Below the pieces are notes generated by a model. It ran no database searches. It was given only the letters and a program-made list of their open reading frames with translations, and was not told the origin of the DNA. A program made the position numbers and the translations under genes. Below are positions 53,081 through 62,276 of a stretch of DNA of 64,000 nt, piece by piece (position 1 is the stretch's first letter; each line of letters opens with the position of its first letter). Origin of the DNA: Chitinibacter sp046530675 (lineage in GTDB: Bacteria; Pseudomonadota; Gammaproteobacteria; Burkholderiales; Chitinibacteraceae); NCBI RefSeq assembly GCF_046530675.1, contig NZ_CP172558.1, positions 682,001-746,000 on the forward strand, in the 5' to 3' direction.

Positions 53081-54517
53081 TACCTTCTTCTTCAACAACT
53101 CCAACGCCATCCCTGGGTTGGCCTTACCGCCTGAGCCTTTCATCACTTGGCCGACCAAGGCGTTCAGCGCTTTTTCTTTCCCGCTGCGATATTCCTCAAT
53201 CGCTTTCGGATTGGCTGCGAGTACCGCGTCGACAATCGCTTCAATCGCGCCGGTGTCGGTTTCCTGTTTCAGGCCGTCGCGCTCGATGATCACATCGGCA
53301 ACATCCCCGCTTTCCCACATTTTTTTCAAAACGTCTTTGGCGGTTTTGTTGTTGATCGTGTTGTCGGTAATGCGCTTGATCAAGCCAGCCAAAGCCTCGG
53401 CTGAAACAGGGCTATCGGCGATGGTTTTTTCTTCGCGATTCAGCGTCGCCGAGATGTCGCCCATGATCCAGTTGGCGGCGAGTTTGGCGTCCGCTCCCGC
53501 GGCAACGCTGGCTTCAAAGTAGGCAGCCAGCTCTTTGCTGCCGGTCAGCATGCGCGCGTCGTATTCAGACAGGCCGTATTGCTCTGCGAAACGTGCCTGC
53601 ATCGCGACCGGCAACTCAGGCAGTTCGCTGCGTACGCGCTCTATCCATTCTTCGCTTACCACCAGCGGCGGCAAATCGGGATCGGGGAAGTAGCGGTAAT
53701 CGTGCGCGTCTTCCTTGCTGCGCATCATCCGTGTTTCGCCGGTGTCCGGGTTGAACAGAATCGTCGCTTGCTGGATTTTGCGACCCGATTCGATTTCGTC
53801 GATTTGCCATTGCACTTCGTATTTGATCGCCTGCTCGATGAATTTGAACGAGTTCAGGTTTTTGATTTCGCGGCGCGTGCCAAATTCTTGCTGGCCTTCA
53901 GGGCGCACCGAAACGTTCACATCGCAGCGGAACGAGCCCTCGCTCATATTACCGTCGCAAATACCGATCCACGTCACCAGCGAATACAGCGCTTTGGCAT
54001 AAGCAACGGCTTCGGCGGCCGAGCGCATTTCAGGCTCGGAAACGATTTCGAGCAGCGGCGTTCCAGCGCGGTTCAGATCGATCCCCGATGCGCCGTGGAA
54101 ATCTTCGTGTACCGATTTACCCGCGTCTTCTTCCAGATGCGCGCGAGTCAGGTTGATCACTTTTTCGTACGGATCGCCCTTGGCGGGTTGCACTTGGATC
54201 GTGATCGCGCCACCTTCTACTACGGGCAGCTCGAACTGGCTGATCTGATAGCCCTTGGGCAAATCAGGGTAGAAGTAATTTTTACGCGCAAAAATCGATT
54301 TGCGATTCACTTTTGCGCCAATCGCCAAGCCAAACTGAATCGCTCGCTCAACGGCGGCGCGGTTCATCACCGGCAAAGCGCCGGGCAAGGCGATATCAAC
54401 GACGGCCGTTTGCGTGTTCGGCTCGGCGCCAAACGCGGTGCTGGCGGGCGAAAAGATTTTGGATTTGGTGGTGAGCTGGGTATGTACTTCCAGCCCAATA
54501 ACGACTTCCCATTTCAT
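53075..54517 (-). CDS. gatB: Aspartyl/glutamyl-tRNA amidotransferase subunit B
   Basis: 480 aa from ATG 54517 (AAGGA upstream), giving MKWEVVIGLEVHTQLTTKSKIFS. It has the GatB kinase-like domain with YFYPDLPKGYQISQ and MSEGSFRCDVNVSVRP, and the C-terminal YqeY/tail domain with GKEKALNALVGQVMKGSGGKANP. With GatA and GatC it converts Glu-tRNA(Gln) and/or Asp-tRNA(Asn) to the amide. It is the last gene of gatCAB. It ends inside the terminator at 53041-53080. Confidence 0.97.
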   Translation of the reverse strand: MKWEVVIGLEVHTQLTTKSKIFSPASTAFGAEPNTQTAVVDIALPGALPVMNRAAVERAIQFGLAIGAKVNRKSIFARKNYFYPDLPKGYQISQFELPVVEGGAITIQVQPAKGDPYEKVINLTRAHLEEDAGKSVHEDFHGASGIDLNRAGTPLLEIVSEPEMRSAAEAVAYAKALYSLVTWIGICDGNMSEGSFRCDVNVSVRPEGQQEFGTRREIKNLNSFKFIEQAIKYEVQWQIDEIESGRKIQQATILFNPDTGETRMMRSKEDAHDYRYFPDPDLPPLVVSEEWIERVRSELPELPVAMQARFAEQYGLSEYDARMLTGSKELAAYFEASVAAGADAKLAANWIMGDISATLNREEKTIADSPVSAEALAGLIKRITDNTINNKTAKDVLKKMWESGDVADVIIERDGLKQETDTGAIEAIVDAVLAANPKAIEEYRSGKEKALNALVGQVMKGSGGKANPGMALELLKKKVG

Positions 54518-54537
54518 CGTATACGTCCTTGTGCCGC

Positions 54538-55983
54538 TTAAAGTTGCGGCTCTTTGGTGTGCCAATCGGTGACTTGCTGATATTGGTGCGCGACGCCAAG
54601 CATTTTGGCCTCACTAAAGTAATTACCAATAATCTGCAAACCAATCGGATGACCGTTAGCAGCGAAACCCACCGGTACACTCATACCCGGCAAACCCGCC
54701 AAGTTCACGCCCAGCGTGTAAATGTCTTCCAGATACACGGCAATCGGATCGGCGTTTTTCTCGCCGATATTCCATGCCGTAGTTGGCGTGACTGGCCCCA
54801 TGATGACGTCGCACTCTTTAAACGCAGCCTGGAAATCGTTGGCGATCAGGCGGCGGATTTTTTGCGCCTTGATGTAGTAGGCATCGTAGTAGCCGTGGCT
54901 CAGTACGTAAGCGCCGGTCATGATCCGGCGTTTGACTTCGGAGCCAAAACCTTCGGCGCGCGTTTGCTCGTACATATCGTCCAGATTGCCGGTTTTGGCA
55001 GTGCGATGACCGTAACGAACGCCGTCAAAACGGCTCAGATTGCTGGATGCTTCAGCTGGTGCGATCACGTAATACGATGGAATCGCCAGCTTGGTGTTCG
55101 GCAGGCTGATGTCGACGACAGTCGCGCCCAACGCTTTGTATTGCTCAACTGCAGCGTTGATCGCGGCAGCGATCTCGGCATTCAAACCTTCGGCAAAATA
55201 CTCGCGTGGCAAGCCGATTTTCAGGCCAGCCAATGGGGCATTGAGTTCACGCGTGTAGTCTTCTTTTTCGTGCTCAAGGCTGGTCGAATCGCGCTCGTCA
55301 AAACCCGCCATCACATTCAGCATCAGTGCGCAATCTTCGGCGGTGTGCGCCATCGGGCCGCCCTGATCGAGCGAACTCGCGTACGCGATCATGCCAAAAC
55401 GGCTGACAATGCCATACGTTGGCTTAATGCCGGTAATGCCGCAGAACGCCGCAGGCTGGCGAATCGAGCCGCCGGTATCGGTGCCGGTCGCCACCGCAGC
55501 AAAACCAGCCGCGACCGCCGCAGCCGAGCCACCGGATGAGCCGCCGGGAACGGCTTTTTTATCCCAAGGGTTTTTTACTGCGCCGTAATAGCTGTTTTCA
55601 TTGGCCGAGCCCATCGCGAATTCGTCCATATTGGCGCGACCGAGCACAACAAAACCGGCGGCGTCGCAGTTTTCAGCCACTTGCGACGAGTATGGAGCAA
55701 TGAAATTGTCGAGCATTTTGCTGCCGCAACTGGTTTTCCAGCCTTCATGGCAGAAAATATCCTTGTGAATCAGCGGCACGCCGAGCATAGGGCGCGTGTC
55801 ACCCGCGGCGCGCGCAGCATCGGCGGCAGCGGCGGCGGCGAGTGCTTTATCGGCGTCAATCGTCACCAAAGCATTCAGCTCGGCGTTGTGCGCGGCGATC
55901 TGTTTCAGGCATTCGCTCACCAGCACAACCGAAGTGGTCGTACCCGCAGTGAGTGCGTCTATTTGCTGTTTTAAAGTGTTCAT
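54538..55983 (-). CDS. gatA: Aspartyl/glutamyl-tRNA amidotransferase subunit A
   Basis: 481 aa. It is an amidase-signature enzyme with catalytic Lys in GVPLIHKDIF, the Gly/Ser motif GGSSGGSAAAVAAG and nucleophile Ser in TDTGGSIRQPAAFCG. It hydrolyses glutamine to supply ammonia to GatB. It lies 20 nt upstream of gatB and 60 nt downstream of gatC. That gap contains the GTGAGG heptamer array (56011-56037), and no strong ribosome binding site is visible at its ATG. Confidence 0.97.
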   Translation of the reverse strand: MNTLKQQIDALTAGTTTSVVLVSECLKQIAAHNAELNALVTIDADKALAAAAAADAARAAGDTRPMLGVPLIHKDIFCHEGWKTSCGSKMLDNFIAPYSSQVAENCDAAGFVVLGRANMDEFAMGSANENSYYGAVKNPWDKKAVPGGSSGGSAAAVAAGFAAVATGTDTGGSIRQPAAFCGITGIKPTYGIVSRFGMIAYASSLDQGGPMAHTAEDCALMLNVMAGFDERDSTSLEHEKEDYTRELNAPLAGLKIGLPREYFAEGLNAEIAAAINAAVEQYKALGATVVDISLPNTKLAIPSYYVIAPAEASSNLSRFDGVRYGHRTAKTGNLDDMYEQTRAEGFGSEVKRRIMTGAYVLSHGYYDAYYIKAQKIRRLIANDFQAAFKECDVIMGPVTPTTAWNIGEKNADPIAVYLEDIYTLGVNLAGLPGMSVPVGFAANGHPIGLQIIGNYFSEAKMLGVAHQYQQVTDWHTKEPQL

Positions 55984-56010
55984 AAATTTTCAGGGTGACG
56001 AGGGTTTACA

Positions 56011-56037
56011 CCTCACTCCTCACACCTCACTCCTTAC
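56011..56037. repeat. GTGAGGN heptamer array between gatC and gatA
   Basis: A 27-bp array of four GTGAGGN-type units (on the minus strand) in the same register as those at 10505 and 30448. It starts 7 nt after the gatC stop on the minus strand. Confidence 0.7.
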
Positions 56038-56043
56038 TTAAAA

Positions 56044-56331
56044 TCACTCGATAACTTTAGGAACCAGATACAGACCGTTTTCCACGCTAGGTGCAACGGC
56101 TTGGAAATTTTCCCGGCGATTTGGCGCAGTCGCTACGTCATCGCGCAAGCGCAACATCACGTCCTGAGCATGCGCCATAGGTTCGATGCCGTCGGTATCG
56201 ACGGCGCGCATTTCTTCAATCAGTGCAAAAAGTTGATTGAGTTGAGACTGGCTTGCGACCACCTCATCGTCGCTGACCGCAATGCGGGCCAAGCGTGCGA
56301 TGCGGCGTACATCGTCCTGTGACAAAGACAT
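56044..56331 (-). CDS. gatC: Aspartyl/glutamyl-tRNA amidotransferase subunit C
   Basis: 95 aa from ATG 56331 (GGGG about 10 nt upstream), MSLSQDDVRRIARLARIAVSD. It has the family signatures VRRIARLARIAV and the C-terminal REDVATAPNRRENFQAVAP-like segment. It wraps around GatA and stabilises the complex. It is the first gene of gatCAB and divergent from mreB. A short palindrome, GGTATcATACC, lies upstream (56376-56386). Confidence 0.95.
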   Translation of the reverse strand: MSLSQDDVRRIARLARIAVSDDEVVASQSQLNQLFALIEEMRAVDTDGIEPMAHAQDVMLRLRDDVATAPNRRENFQAVAPSVENGLYLVPKVIE

Positions 56332-56574
56332 GGTGTTTTTACCCCGTAAAACCTTCAATAACGTCAACACAATAGGGTATCATACCGGGTTTGATTCTCC
56401 CAACCACGCTTCTGCTGCGTTGAAAACGAGAACAAGACTCGCTGCAGCTGTTGTTAACCGTTTGTTAACCGCCCTGTGGCGATGCAATTACAAGCCCTAA
56501 TTTCAGGGTATTGCCGGGCAGGGTAGCGCCGGGTGATGCCGCTTTATACCGATTAAAAATACGTGAGATTCGCC

Positions 56575-57621
56575 ATGTTTGGACTTCTTTCCGGCTACTT
56601 TGCCAACGATATCGCCATCGACCTTGGCACTGCCAACACCCTGATCTACATGCAAGGCAAAGGCATTGTGCTGGACGAACCATCGGTGGTCGCCATCCAG
56701 CAGGAAGGCGGCCCTTCCGGCAAGAAAACGATTCTGGCCGTTGGCGCTGAAGCCAAAAAAATGCTCGGCCGCACGCCGGGCAATATCAACGCGGTGCGTC
56801 CGATGAAAGACGGCGTGATTGCCGATTTCACGATTACCGAACAGATGCTCAAGCAGTTCATCAAGAAAGTGAACCCGAGCCGCATGTTTTCATCACCGCC
56901 GCGCATCGTGATTTGCGTACCTTGCGGCTCGACGCAAGTTGAACGCCGTGCGATTCGCGAATCAGCGCTCGGCGCTGGTGCACGCAAAGTTGAATTGATC
57001 GAAGAACCAATGGCGGCTGCGATTGGTGCAGGCTTGCCAGTTGAAGAAGCGACCGGCTCGATGGTCGTTGACATTGGTGGCGGTACGACCGAAGTCGGCG
57101 TGATTTCACTCGGCGGTATTGTTTATGCATCGAGCGTACGCGTCGGTGGCGACAAATTCGACGAAGCAATTATCAATTACATCCGCCGTAACTACGGCAT
57201 GCTGATCGGCGAAACGACCGCCGAAGAAATCAAAAAACGCATCGGTTCGGCCTTCCCAGGCGCTGAAGTACGCGAAATGGAAGTCAAAGGCCGCAACCTG
57301 GCTGAAGGCATTCCACGCTCGTTCACGATTTCTTCGAACGAAATTCTCGAAGCACTGACCGACCCGCTGAACCAGATCGTTTCAGCGGTGAAACAGGCGC
57401 TGGAACAGACACCACCTGAACTGGGCGCGGACATTGCCGAGAAAGGCATGGTGCTGACGGGTGGCGGCGCTTTGTTGCGTGATCTGGATCGTTTGCTGAT
57501 GGAAGAAACCGGCCTGCCAGTCATTGTCGGCGAAGACCCGCTGACCTGCGTGGTACGCGGCTCGGGCAAGGCTCTGGAAAAGCTCGACAAGGGCAGCATC
57601 GGTATTTTCACCAACGACTGA
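56575..57621 (+). CDS. mreB: Rod-shape-determining actin homologue MreB
   Basis: 348 aa from ATG 56575 (MFGLLSGYFANDIAIDLGTANTLIY); a GTG at 56563 would add four residues. It has the actin-fold phosphate loops IDLGTANT and VVDIGGGTTEVGV and the adenosine loop GMVLTGGGALLRDLD. It polymerises under the membrane and positions the wall-elongation machinery. It is the first gene of the mreBCD-mrdA-rodA unit, but a terminator-like hairpin follows it, so downstream genes may be transcribed at lower levels. Confidence 0.97.
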   Translation: MFGLLSGYFANDIAIDLGTANTLIYMQGKGIVLDEPSVVAIQQEGGPSGKKTILAVGAEAKKMLGRTPGNINAVRPMKDGVIADFTITEQMLKQFIKKVNPSRMFSSPPRIVICVPCGSTQVERRAIRESALGAGARKVELIEEPMAAAIGAGLPVEEATGSMVVDIGGGTTEVGVISLGGIVYASSVRVGGDKFDEAIINYIRRNYGMLIGETTAEEIKKRIGSAFPGAEVREMEVKGRNLAEGIPRSFTISSNEILEALTDPLNQIVSAVKQALEQTPPELGADIAEKGMVLTGGGALLRDLDRLLMEETGLPVIVGEDPLTCVVRGSGKALEKLDKGSIGIFTND

Positions 57622-57630
57622 GACCACACA

Positions 57631-57679
57631 GGGTATACAGCCAAAGGCCATACGTAGTATGGCCTTTTAGCACATACCC
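57631..57679 (+). repeat. 49-bp GGGTAT/ATACCC element, copy 8
   Basis: It starts 10 nt after the mreB stop with GGGTATACAGCCAAA and ends CACATACCC, ten bases before the mreC ATG. The internal 11-bp hairpin AAAGGCCATAC-gta-GTATGGCCTTT fills the middle. Confidence 0.7.
57643..57668 (+). terminator. Partial terminator or attenuator between mreB and mreC
   Basis: An 11-bp perfect stem (57643-57653 and 57657-57667) with a 3-nt loop ends in TTTT. The short T tract suggests partial termination, lowering mreC expression relative to mreB. Confidence 0.65.
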
Positions 57680-57688
57680 CAAGCCACC

Positions 57689-58573
57689 ATGCAAGCCACC
57701 CAACCTGCATTTTTCAAGCAAGGCCCCAAGCCGCTGACGCGTGTGCTGATTTTTGCCACGCTGTCACTCGCCTTGATCGTTGGCGATGCGTACTACCATC
57801 TGCTCGGACGGATACGCGAGCAGTTGTCGCTTGCGCTCTATCCCCTGCAATGGCTGGCGACCACACCGACCAATGCCGTGATTGAAGCCAGTATTTTCTT
57901 GCAACGTCAAAACCAGCTGATTGCCGAAAACCGCACATTGAACGACGCGCGGCTGATCGCACAGGCGCAGGAAATGCGGCTCAAAGCACTTGAAGCTGAA
58001 AACGCCAATTTGCGCTCACTCGCCGTCGCCAAGGAAAGCCAGCCGCGCCAAAGTTTGTTGACGCAGATTCTGTATAACGGTCGTGATCCGTTCAGCTCGA
58101 AGCTGATTGTCGATCTAGGCCAGCGCGCCGGCGTCAGCACCGGGCAAATTGCGCTTGATGCCAGCGGCGTCGTCGGCCAGGTGATCCGCGTTCAACCCTT
58201 GACCAGCGAAGTGCGGCTGATTTCAGATCGCGAACATATGGTGCCGGTCTTTGTCGAGCGCAACCAGTTACGTACCGTCGTTTATGGCACTGGCCGGCAA
58301 AGCCCGCTGGAAGTGCGCAATATGGCACCGAATGTCGACATCCAGGTCGGCGATATTCTGCTGACTTCGGGCATTGACGGCATTTATCCCAGCGGCTTGC
58401 CGGTCGCCAAAGTCAGCAAAGTCGAACGTGCGGCTGGCAATGCCTTTGCCCGTATTCAATGTCAGGCGCTGGCCGGAATCGATCAGCACCGTTTCCTGCT
58501 GCTGCTCAATCCGCCTGCAGCTCTGCCACCCTACCCTGAAACTACGCCTGAACCGCAGGTAAAGGGACACTGA
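57689..58573 (+). CDS. mreC: Rod-shape-determining protein MreC
   Basis: 294 aa. One N-terminal membrane segment (VLIFATLSLALIVGDAYY, about 20-38), a coiled coil (about 70-110; NRTLNDARLIAQAQEMRLKALEAEN) and the periplasmic beta domain with DLGQRAGVSTGQIALDASGVVGQV and the DILLTSGIDGIYPSGLPV motif. It links MreB to the periplasmic wall enzymes. Its stop overlaps the mreD ATG (TGATG). Confidence 0.95.
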   Translation: MQATQPAFFKQGPKPLTRVLIFATLSLALIVGDAYYHLLGRIREQLSLALYPLQWLATTPTNAVIEASIFLQRQNQLIAENRTLNDARLIAQAQEMRLKALEAENANLRSLAVAKESQPRQSLLTQILYNGRDPFSSKLIVDLGQRAGVSTGQIALDASGVVGQVIRVQPLTSEVRLISDREHMVPVFVERNQLRTVVYGTGRQSPLEVRNMAPNVDIQVGDILLTSGIDGIYPSGLPVAKVSKVERAAGNAFARIQCQALAGIDQHRFLLLLNPPAALPPYPETTPEPQVKGH

Positions 58574-59079
58574 TGCCGATTAGTCGCCAGATACTGCGCC
58601 CGGTTGGGGGCGGATTTATTTTTTTCTCGTTCATCATCGCTCTGCTGATCAATCTGCTGCCGTGGCAAATCACCACGGTAAATTTCGCACCTGATTTTGT
58701 CGCCATGCTGATCGTTTACTGGACGCTGAACCAGCCGCGCCGTTTCGGCATCGCCTGGGCATTCTGGCTCGGACTGATGATGGACGTCGCCGACGGCAGC
58801 GTACTGGGACAACATGCACTGGCCTACACCATCATTGCTTATTTCACTTTGTCGCGTCAGCGCCAGATCGCCGTATTCCCATTCTGGCAACAGGCCTTGC
58901 TGGCCTGGGGGCTATTGATGCTATCGCAAGCGATCATGCTGATTGTTCGTATGGCTCTGGGCGCCAGCTTCATTGGCTGGAGCTATTTTGCCGGCAGTCT
59001 GCTCGCCGCTTTTCTGTGGCCCCCGCTGTCGAACCTGATGATCATGTACCAGCGCAAGGATGTACCGGACGAGCTATGA
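58573..59079 (+). CDS. mreD: Rod-shape-determining protein MreD
   Basis: 168 aa, almost wholly hydrophobic with about five or six membrane helices, including FIFFSFIIALLINLLPW and a later FWLGLMMDVADGSVLGQHAL loop typical of MreD. It is an inner-membrane partner of MreC and MreB. It starts by a 1-nt overlap with mreC, and 37 nt separate it from mrdA. Confidence 0.93.
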   Translation: MPISRQILRPVGGGFIFFSFIIALLINLLPWQITTVNFAPDFVAMLIVYWTLNQPRRFGIAWAFWLGLMMDVADGSVLGQHALAYTIIAYFTLSRQRQIAVFPFWQQALLAWGLLMLSQAIMLIVRMALGASFIGWSYFAGSLLAAFLWPPLSNLMIMYQRKDVPDEL

Positions 59080-59116
59080 AGCGACAGCACTTGCCTGACC
59101 CTGCCGGAGTGAAACC

Positions 59117-61144
59117 ATGAGGCACCGGGTGGTCATCAATCATCACCAGGAACGCAACGCCTTTCAGGTACGCCTTGCTGCCGCAGCCATATTTATTTTG
59201 CTCATGTTCGGCGTACTGTTCTCCCGCTTTGTCTGGCTGCAGGTGATACACCATGACAAATATCTGACGATGGCCGAACAGAACCGGATTTCGCTGGTGC
59301 CGGTTCCGCCATCACGCGGCATTATCCGCGATCGCAACGGCGTGGTACTGGCGCATAACTTCTCGGCGTATACGCTGGAAATCACGCCATCCAAAGTCGG
59401 CAATCTGGAAGAAACCATCGCTCGCCTGAAAGGCATCGTCGACATTACGCCGAAAGATCGTCGTCGTTTCAAGAAAATGCAGGAAGAAAGCAAGGATTTC
59501 GAAACACTTCCGATTCGCACCAAGCTCAGCGATGTGGAAGTCGCGCGCTTTGCAGCCAATAGCTATAAATTTCCTGGCGTTGAAATCAAGGCACGCCTGT
59601 TCCGCCATTACCCGCTGGGTGAATCGGCCAGCCATCTGGTTGGTTATATTGGCCGGATCAACGACAAAGACATCAAGCAACTTGAAGAGGATGGCCTCGT
59701 TGCCAATTATCGCGGTACCGATCACATTGGCAAACTGGGTCTGGAACAAAGCTACGAAGAACAATTACACGGCGTCACCGGCTTTGAACAGGTTGAAATC
59801 GATTCCGGCGGCCGGGCCGTTCGCACCTTGAAGCGCACTGCGCCACGCCCGGGCAAAGACCTGATTCTGTCGGTCGATATCAAATTGCAGCAAATGGTCG
59901 AACAGCAATTTTCCCAGCGACGCGGCTCGCTGGTCGCCATCGATCCGCGTGATGGCGGCATTCTGGCGCTGGTGTCGCAACCGGGTTTTGATCCCAATCT
60001 GTTCGTCGACGGCATCGATCCGCAAAGCTGGACCGAACTCAATGATTCGCTCGACAAGCCCTTGCTTAATCGCGCGATTCGCGGCGAATACCCGCCGGGC
60101 TCGACGTTCAAGCCTTTCATGGCGATTGCCGCACTTGAGCTCAATACACCGATCGTCAACCAGCGCATTATTGATCCCGGCTACTACATTTATGGTGGTC
60201 ACCGCTTTAATGATTCGAAAAAAGGCGGCTATGGGACGATGGATTTCGACCGCTCGATTGCCTATTCATCCGATACCTACTTCTATCAGATGGCCGTCCA
60301 GATGGGGATCGACAATATTGCCAAATCAATGGCGCAGCTCGATTTTGGCTCCAGCACCGGATCGGACTTGCCCGGCGAACGAGGCGGCATCCTGCCCAGC
60401 CCGGAATGGAAGAAAAAGCGCTTTAAAAACCCGGCACAGCAAAAATGGTATTCAGGTGAAACCGTTTCAATCGGCATTGGCCAGGGTTATAACGCCTACA
60501 CGCCGATGCAAATGGCGCATGCCACTGCCACACTGGCCAACCGCGGCGTCGTGTTCAAGCCGCACGCCGTGCAAACGATACTGAATGTCACCACGGGACA
60601 GCGAACGCCGGTCGCTGCCGAGCCGGCCAAAAAAATAAACTGGAAACCGGAAAATATCGAACGCGTGATCCGCGGCATGGAAGGCGTGATGACAGTCGGA
60701 ACCGGGGCGGGGGTATTTCGCGGCGCGCCTTATACATCAGCCGGCAAGACAGGTACCGCCCAGGTGTATAGCCTGAAAGGCGCCAAATACAACGCCAATG
60801 CCATTCAGGAACGGCTGCGTGACCACTCGTGGTTTATTGCTTTTGCGCCGGTCGACAAACCGACGATTGCACTGGCGGTGATTGTCGAAAACGGCGGTTT
60901 TGGTGCTCAGGCCGCAGCACCGATTGCGCGCAAAGTGCTCGATTACTATCTGACCGGCAAGCTGCCGCCCGATCCGGCAACGCTCGATGCATCTGGCGTC
61001 GCAACAGCGCAGACGGCCTCGGCGGCCTCATCGGTCGCCGCGTCTAGCCCGGCCAGCGCATCGGCACCTGCTCAAGCGGGCGTTTCTACCCGCTCATCCG
61101 CACCGGCTAACCGGGCTGCCGCCAAGGAGATTGCCGTTGATTAA
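59117..61144 (+). CDS. mrdA: Penicillin-binding protein 2
   Basis: 675 aa. It has one N-terminal membrane helix (about 20-38), a dimerisation domain and a transpeptidase domain. The catalytic motifs are SxxK in PPGSTFKPF, SxN as YSSDTYFY (SSD) and KTG in SAGKTGTAQ. It cross-links peptidoglycan during elongation with RodA. It is about 40 aa longer than the E. coli protein because of a low-complexity Ala/Ser/Pro tail (about 625-668) whose coding DNA also contains the rodA ribosome binding site. Confidence 0.96.
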   Translation: MRHRVVINHHQERNAFQVRLAAAAIFILLMFGVLFSRFVWLQVIHHDKYLTMAEQNRISLVPVPPSRGIIRDRNGVVLAHNFSAYTLEITPSKVGNLEETIARLKGIVDITPKDRRRFKKMQEESKDFETLPIRTKLSDVEVARFAANSYKFPGVEIKARLFRHYPLGESASHLVGYIGRINDKDIKQLEEDGLVANYRGTDHIGKLGLEQSYEEQLHGVTGFEQVEIDSGGRAVRTLKRTAPRPGKDLILSVDIKLQQMVEQQFSQRRGSLVAIDPRDGGILALVSQPGFDPNLFVDGIDPQSWTELNDSLDKPLLNRAIRGEYPPGSTFKPFMAIAALELNTPIVNQRIIDPGYYIYGGHRFNDSKKGGYGTMDFDRSIAYSSDTYFYQMAVQMGIDNIAKSMAQLDFGSSTGSDLPGERGGILPSPEWKKKRFKNPAQQKWYSGETVSIGIGQGYNAYTPMQMAHATATLANRGVVFKPHAVQTILNVTTGQRTPVAAEPAKKINWKPENIERVIRGMEGVMTVGTGAGVFRGAPYTSAGKTGTAQVYSLKGAKYNANAIQERLRDHSWFIAFAPVDKPTIALAVIVENGGFGAQAAAPIARKVLDYYLTGKLPPDPATLDASGVATAQTASAASSVAASSPASASAPAQAGVSTRSSAPANRAAAKEIAVD

Positions 61145-62249
61145 ACGACTCTGGGAAGATATCAAGCGCCCGATTGATACACCGCTATTTGTTTTTATTT
61201 TGCTGCTGTTCACCGTGTCGTCGATTCTTTTGTATTCGGCGTCAAATCGTGATCTGGACAAAGTGCTCGATAAAATCACTTTTATGGGCATTTCCTTGTT
61301 CATCATGTGGTGCATTGCCAATATCCAGCCACGCATTCTGATGCAGCTCGCCTTGCCCGCGTATTTATTTGGCGTCATTTTGCTGTTTGCCGTCGAGTTT
61401 TTCGGCGTCACCAGCCACGGCGCGACGCGCTGGCTCAATATTGGCATCACGCGCATTCAGCCTTCCGAATTGATGCGCCTGGCGCTGCCGCTGATGCTCG
61501 CCTGGTATTTTCACCATTTTGAAGCAACGCTGAACTGGCGGCATTTTCTGATCGCAGCCATCATCATGCTGGTTCCGGTGACGCTGATTTTGAAACAGCC
61601 TGATCTGGGCACTTCGCTGCTGATCGCTTCTTCCGGCTTTTATGTGTTGTTTTTTGCCGGATTGTCGTGGCGATTGATCGGGCTGATGTCGGGCGTAATC
61701 GCCATTTTTGCTTATATCGTGACCCATTGGGATATGTGCATCAATGTGCTGCATGAATACCAGTGCCGCCGTATTGCAACGATGCTCGATCCGATGGAAG
61801 ACCCGCTTGGTGCGGGTTACCACATTATTCAGGGCACCATCGCGATTGGTTCGGGTGGCTGGTTTGGCAAAGGCTGGCTGGCGGGCACCCAAACGCATCT
61901 GGATTTTATTCCGGAACGCACGACAGACTTTATTTTTGCCGTTTATGGTGAAGAATTCGGCTTGCTCGGCAATGGCATTTTACTGATTCTGTATTTGCTG
62001 GTGATTTTCCGCGGACTGATGATTTCCAATAGTGCCAATACACTGTTTGGCCGTCTGCTCGCCGGTGCGATTGCGATGAATTTCTTTACCTATGCGCTCG
62101 TCAATATGGGTATGGTCAGCGGAATGTTGCCGGTCGTTGGCGTACCATTGCCGCTGATTTCGTACGGCGGCACGTCGATGGTTTCGATTCTGGCCACATT
62201 CGGCCTCTTGATGAGCATTCAGCGAGATCGCTCTTTAATGAAAGGCTGA
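61137..62249 (+). CDS. rodA: Peptidoglycan glycosyltransferase RodA (SEDS family)
   Basis: 370 aa from an unusual TTG start at 61137, chosen because AAGGAG (61124-61129) lies 7 nt upstream and the resulting length equals E. coli RodA. Earlier in-frame starts would run through the mrdA tail. The start overlaps the mrdA stop by 8 nt, suggesting translational coupling. It has ten or so membrane helices and SEDS motifs, including GSGGWFGKGWLAGTQTHLDFIPERTTDFIF and the C-terminal PLPLISYGGTSM. It polymerises glycan strands with PBP2. Confidence 0.96.
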   Translation: MIKRLWEDIKRPIDTPLFVFILLLFTVSSILLYSASNRDLDKVLDKITFMGISLFIMWCIANIQPRILMQLALPAYLFGVILLFAVEFFGVTSHGATRWLNIGITRIQPSELMRLALPLMLAWYFHHFEATLNWRHFLIAAIIMLVPVTLILKQPDLGTSLLIASSGFYVLFFAGLSWRLIGLMSGVIAIFAYIVTHWDMCINVLHEYQCRRIATMLDPMEDPLGAGYHIIQGTIAIGSGGWFGKGWLAGTQTHLDFIPERTTDFIFAVYGEEFGLLGNGILLILYLLVIFRGLMISNSANTLFGRLLAGAIAMNFFTYALVNMGMVSGMLPVVGVPLPLISYGGTSMVSILATFGLLMSIQRDRSLMKG

Positions 62250-62276
62250 GGTGTTTACAGAATAAAAGGGGCAGCA

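Noticed and set aside
53579..55539. Long plus-strand frames antisense to gatB and gatA
   Set aside because: They mirror the codon bias of gatB and gatA, show no recognisable domains and have no ribosome binding sites.
56376..56386. GGTATcATACC near gatC as another 49-bp element
   Set aside because: The two halves are adjacent rather than 49 bp apart, and no second ATACCC lies at the right distance.
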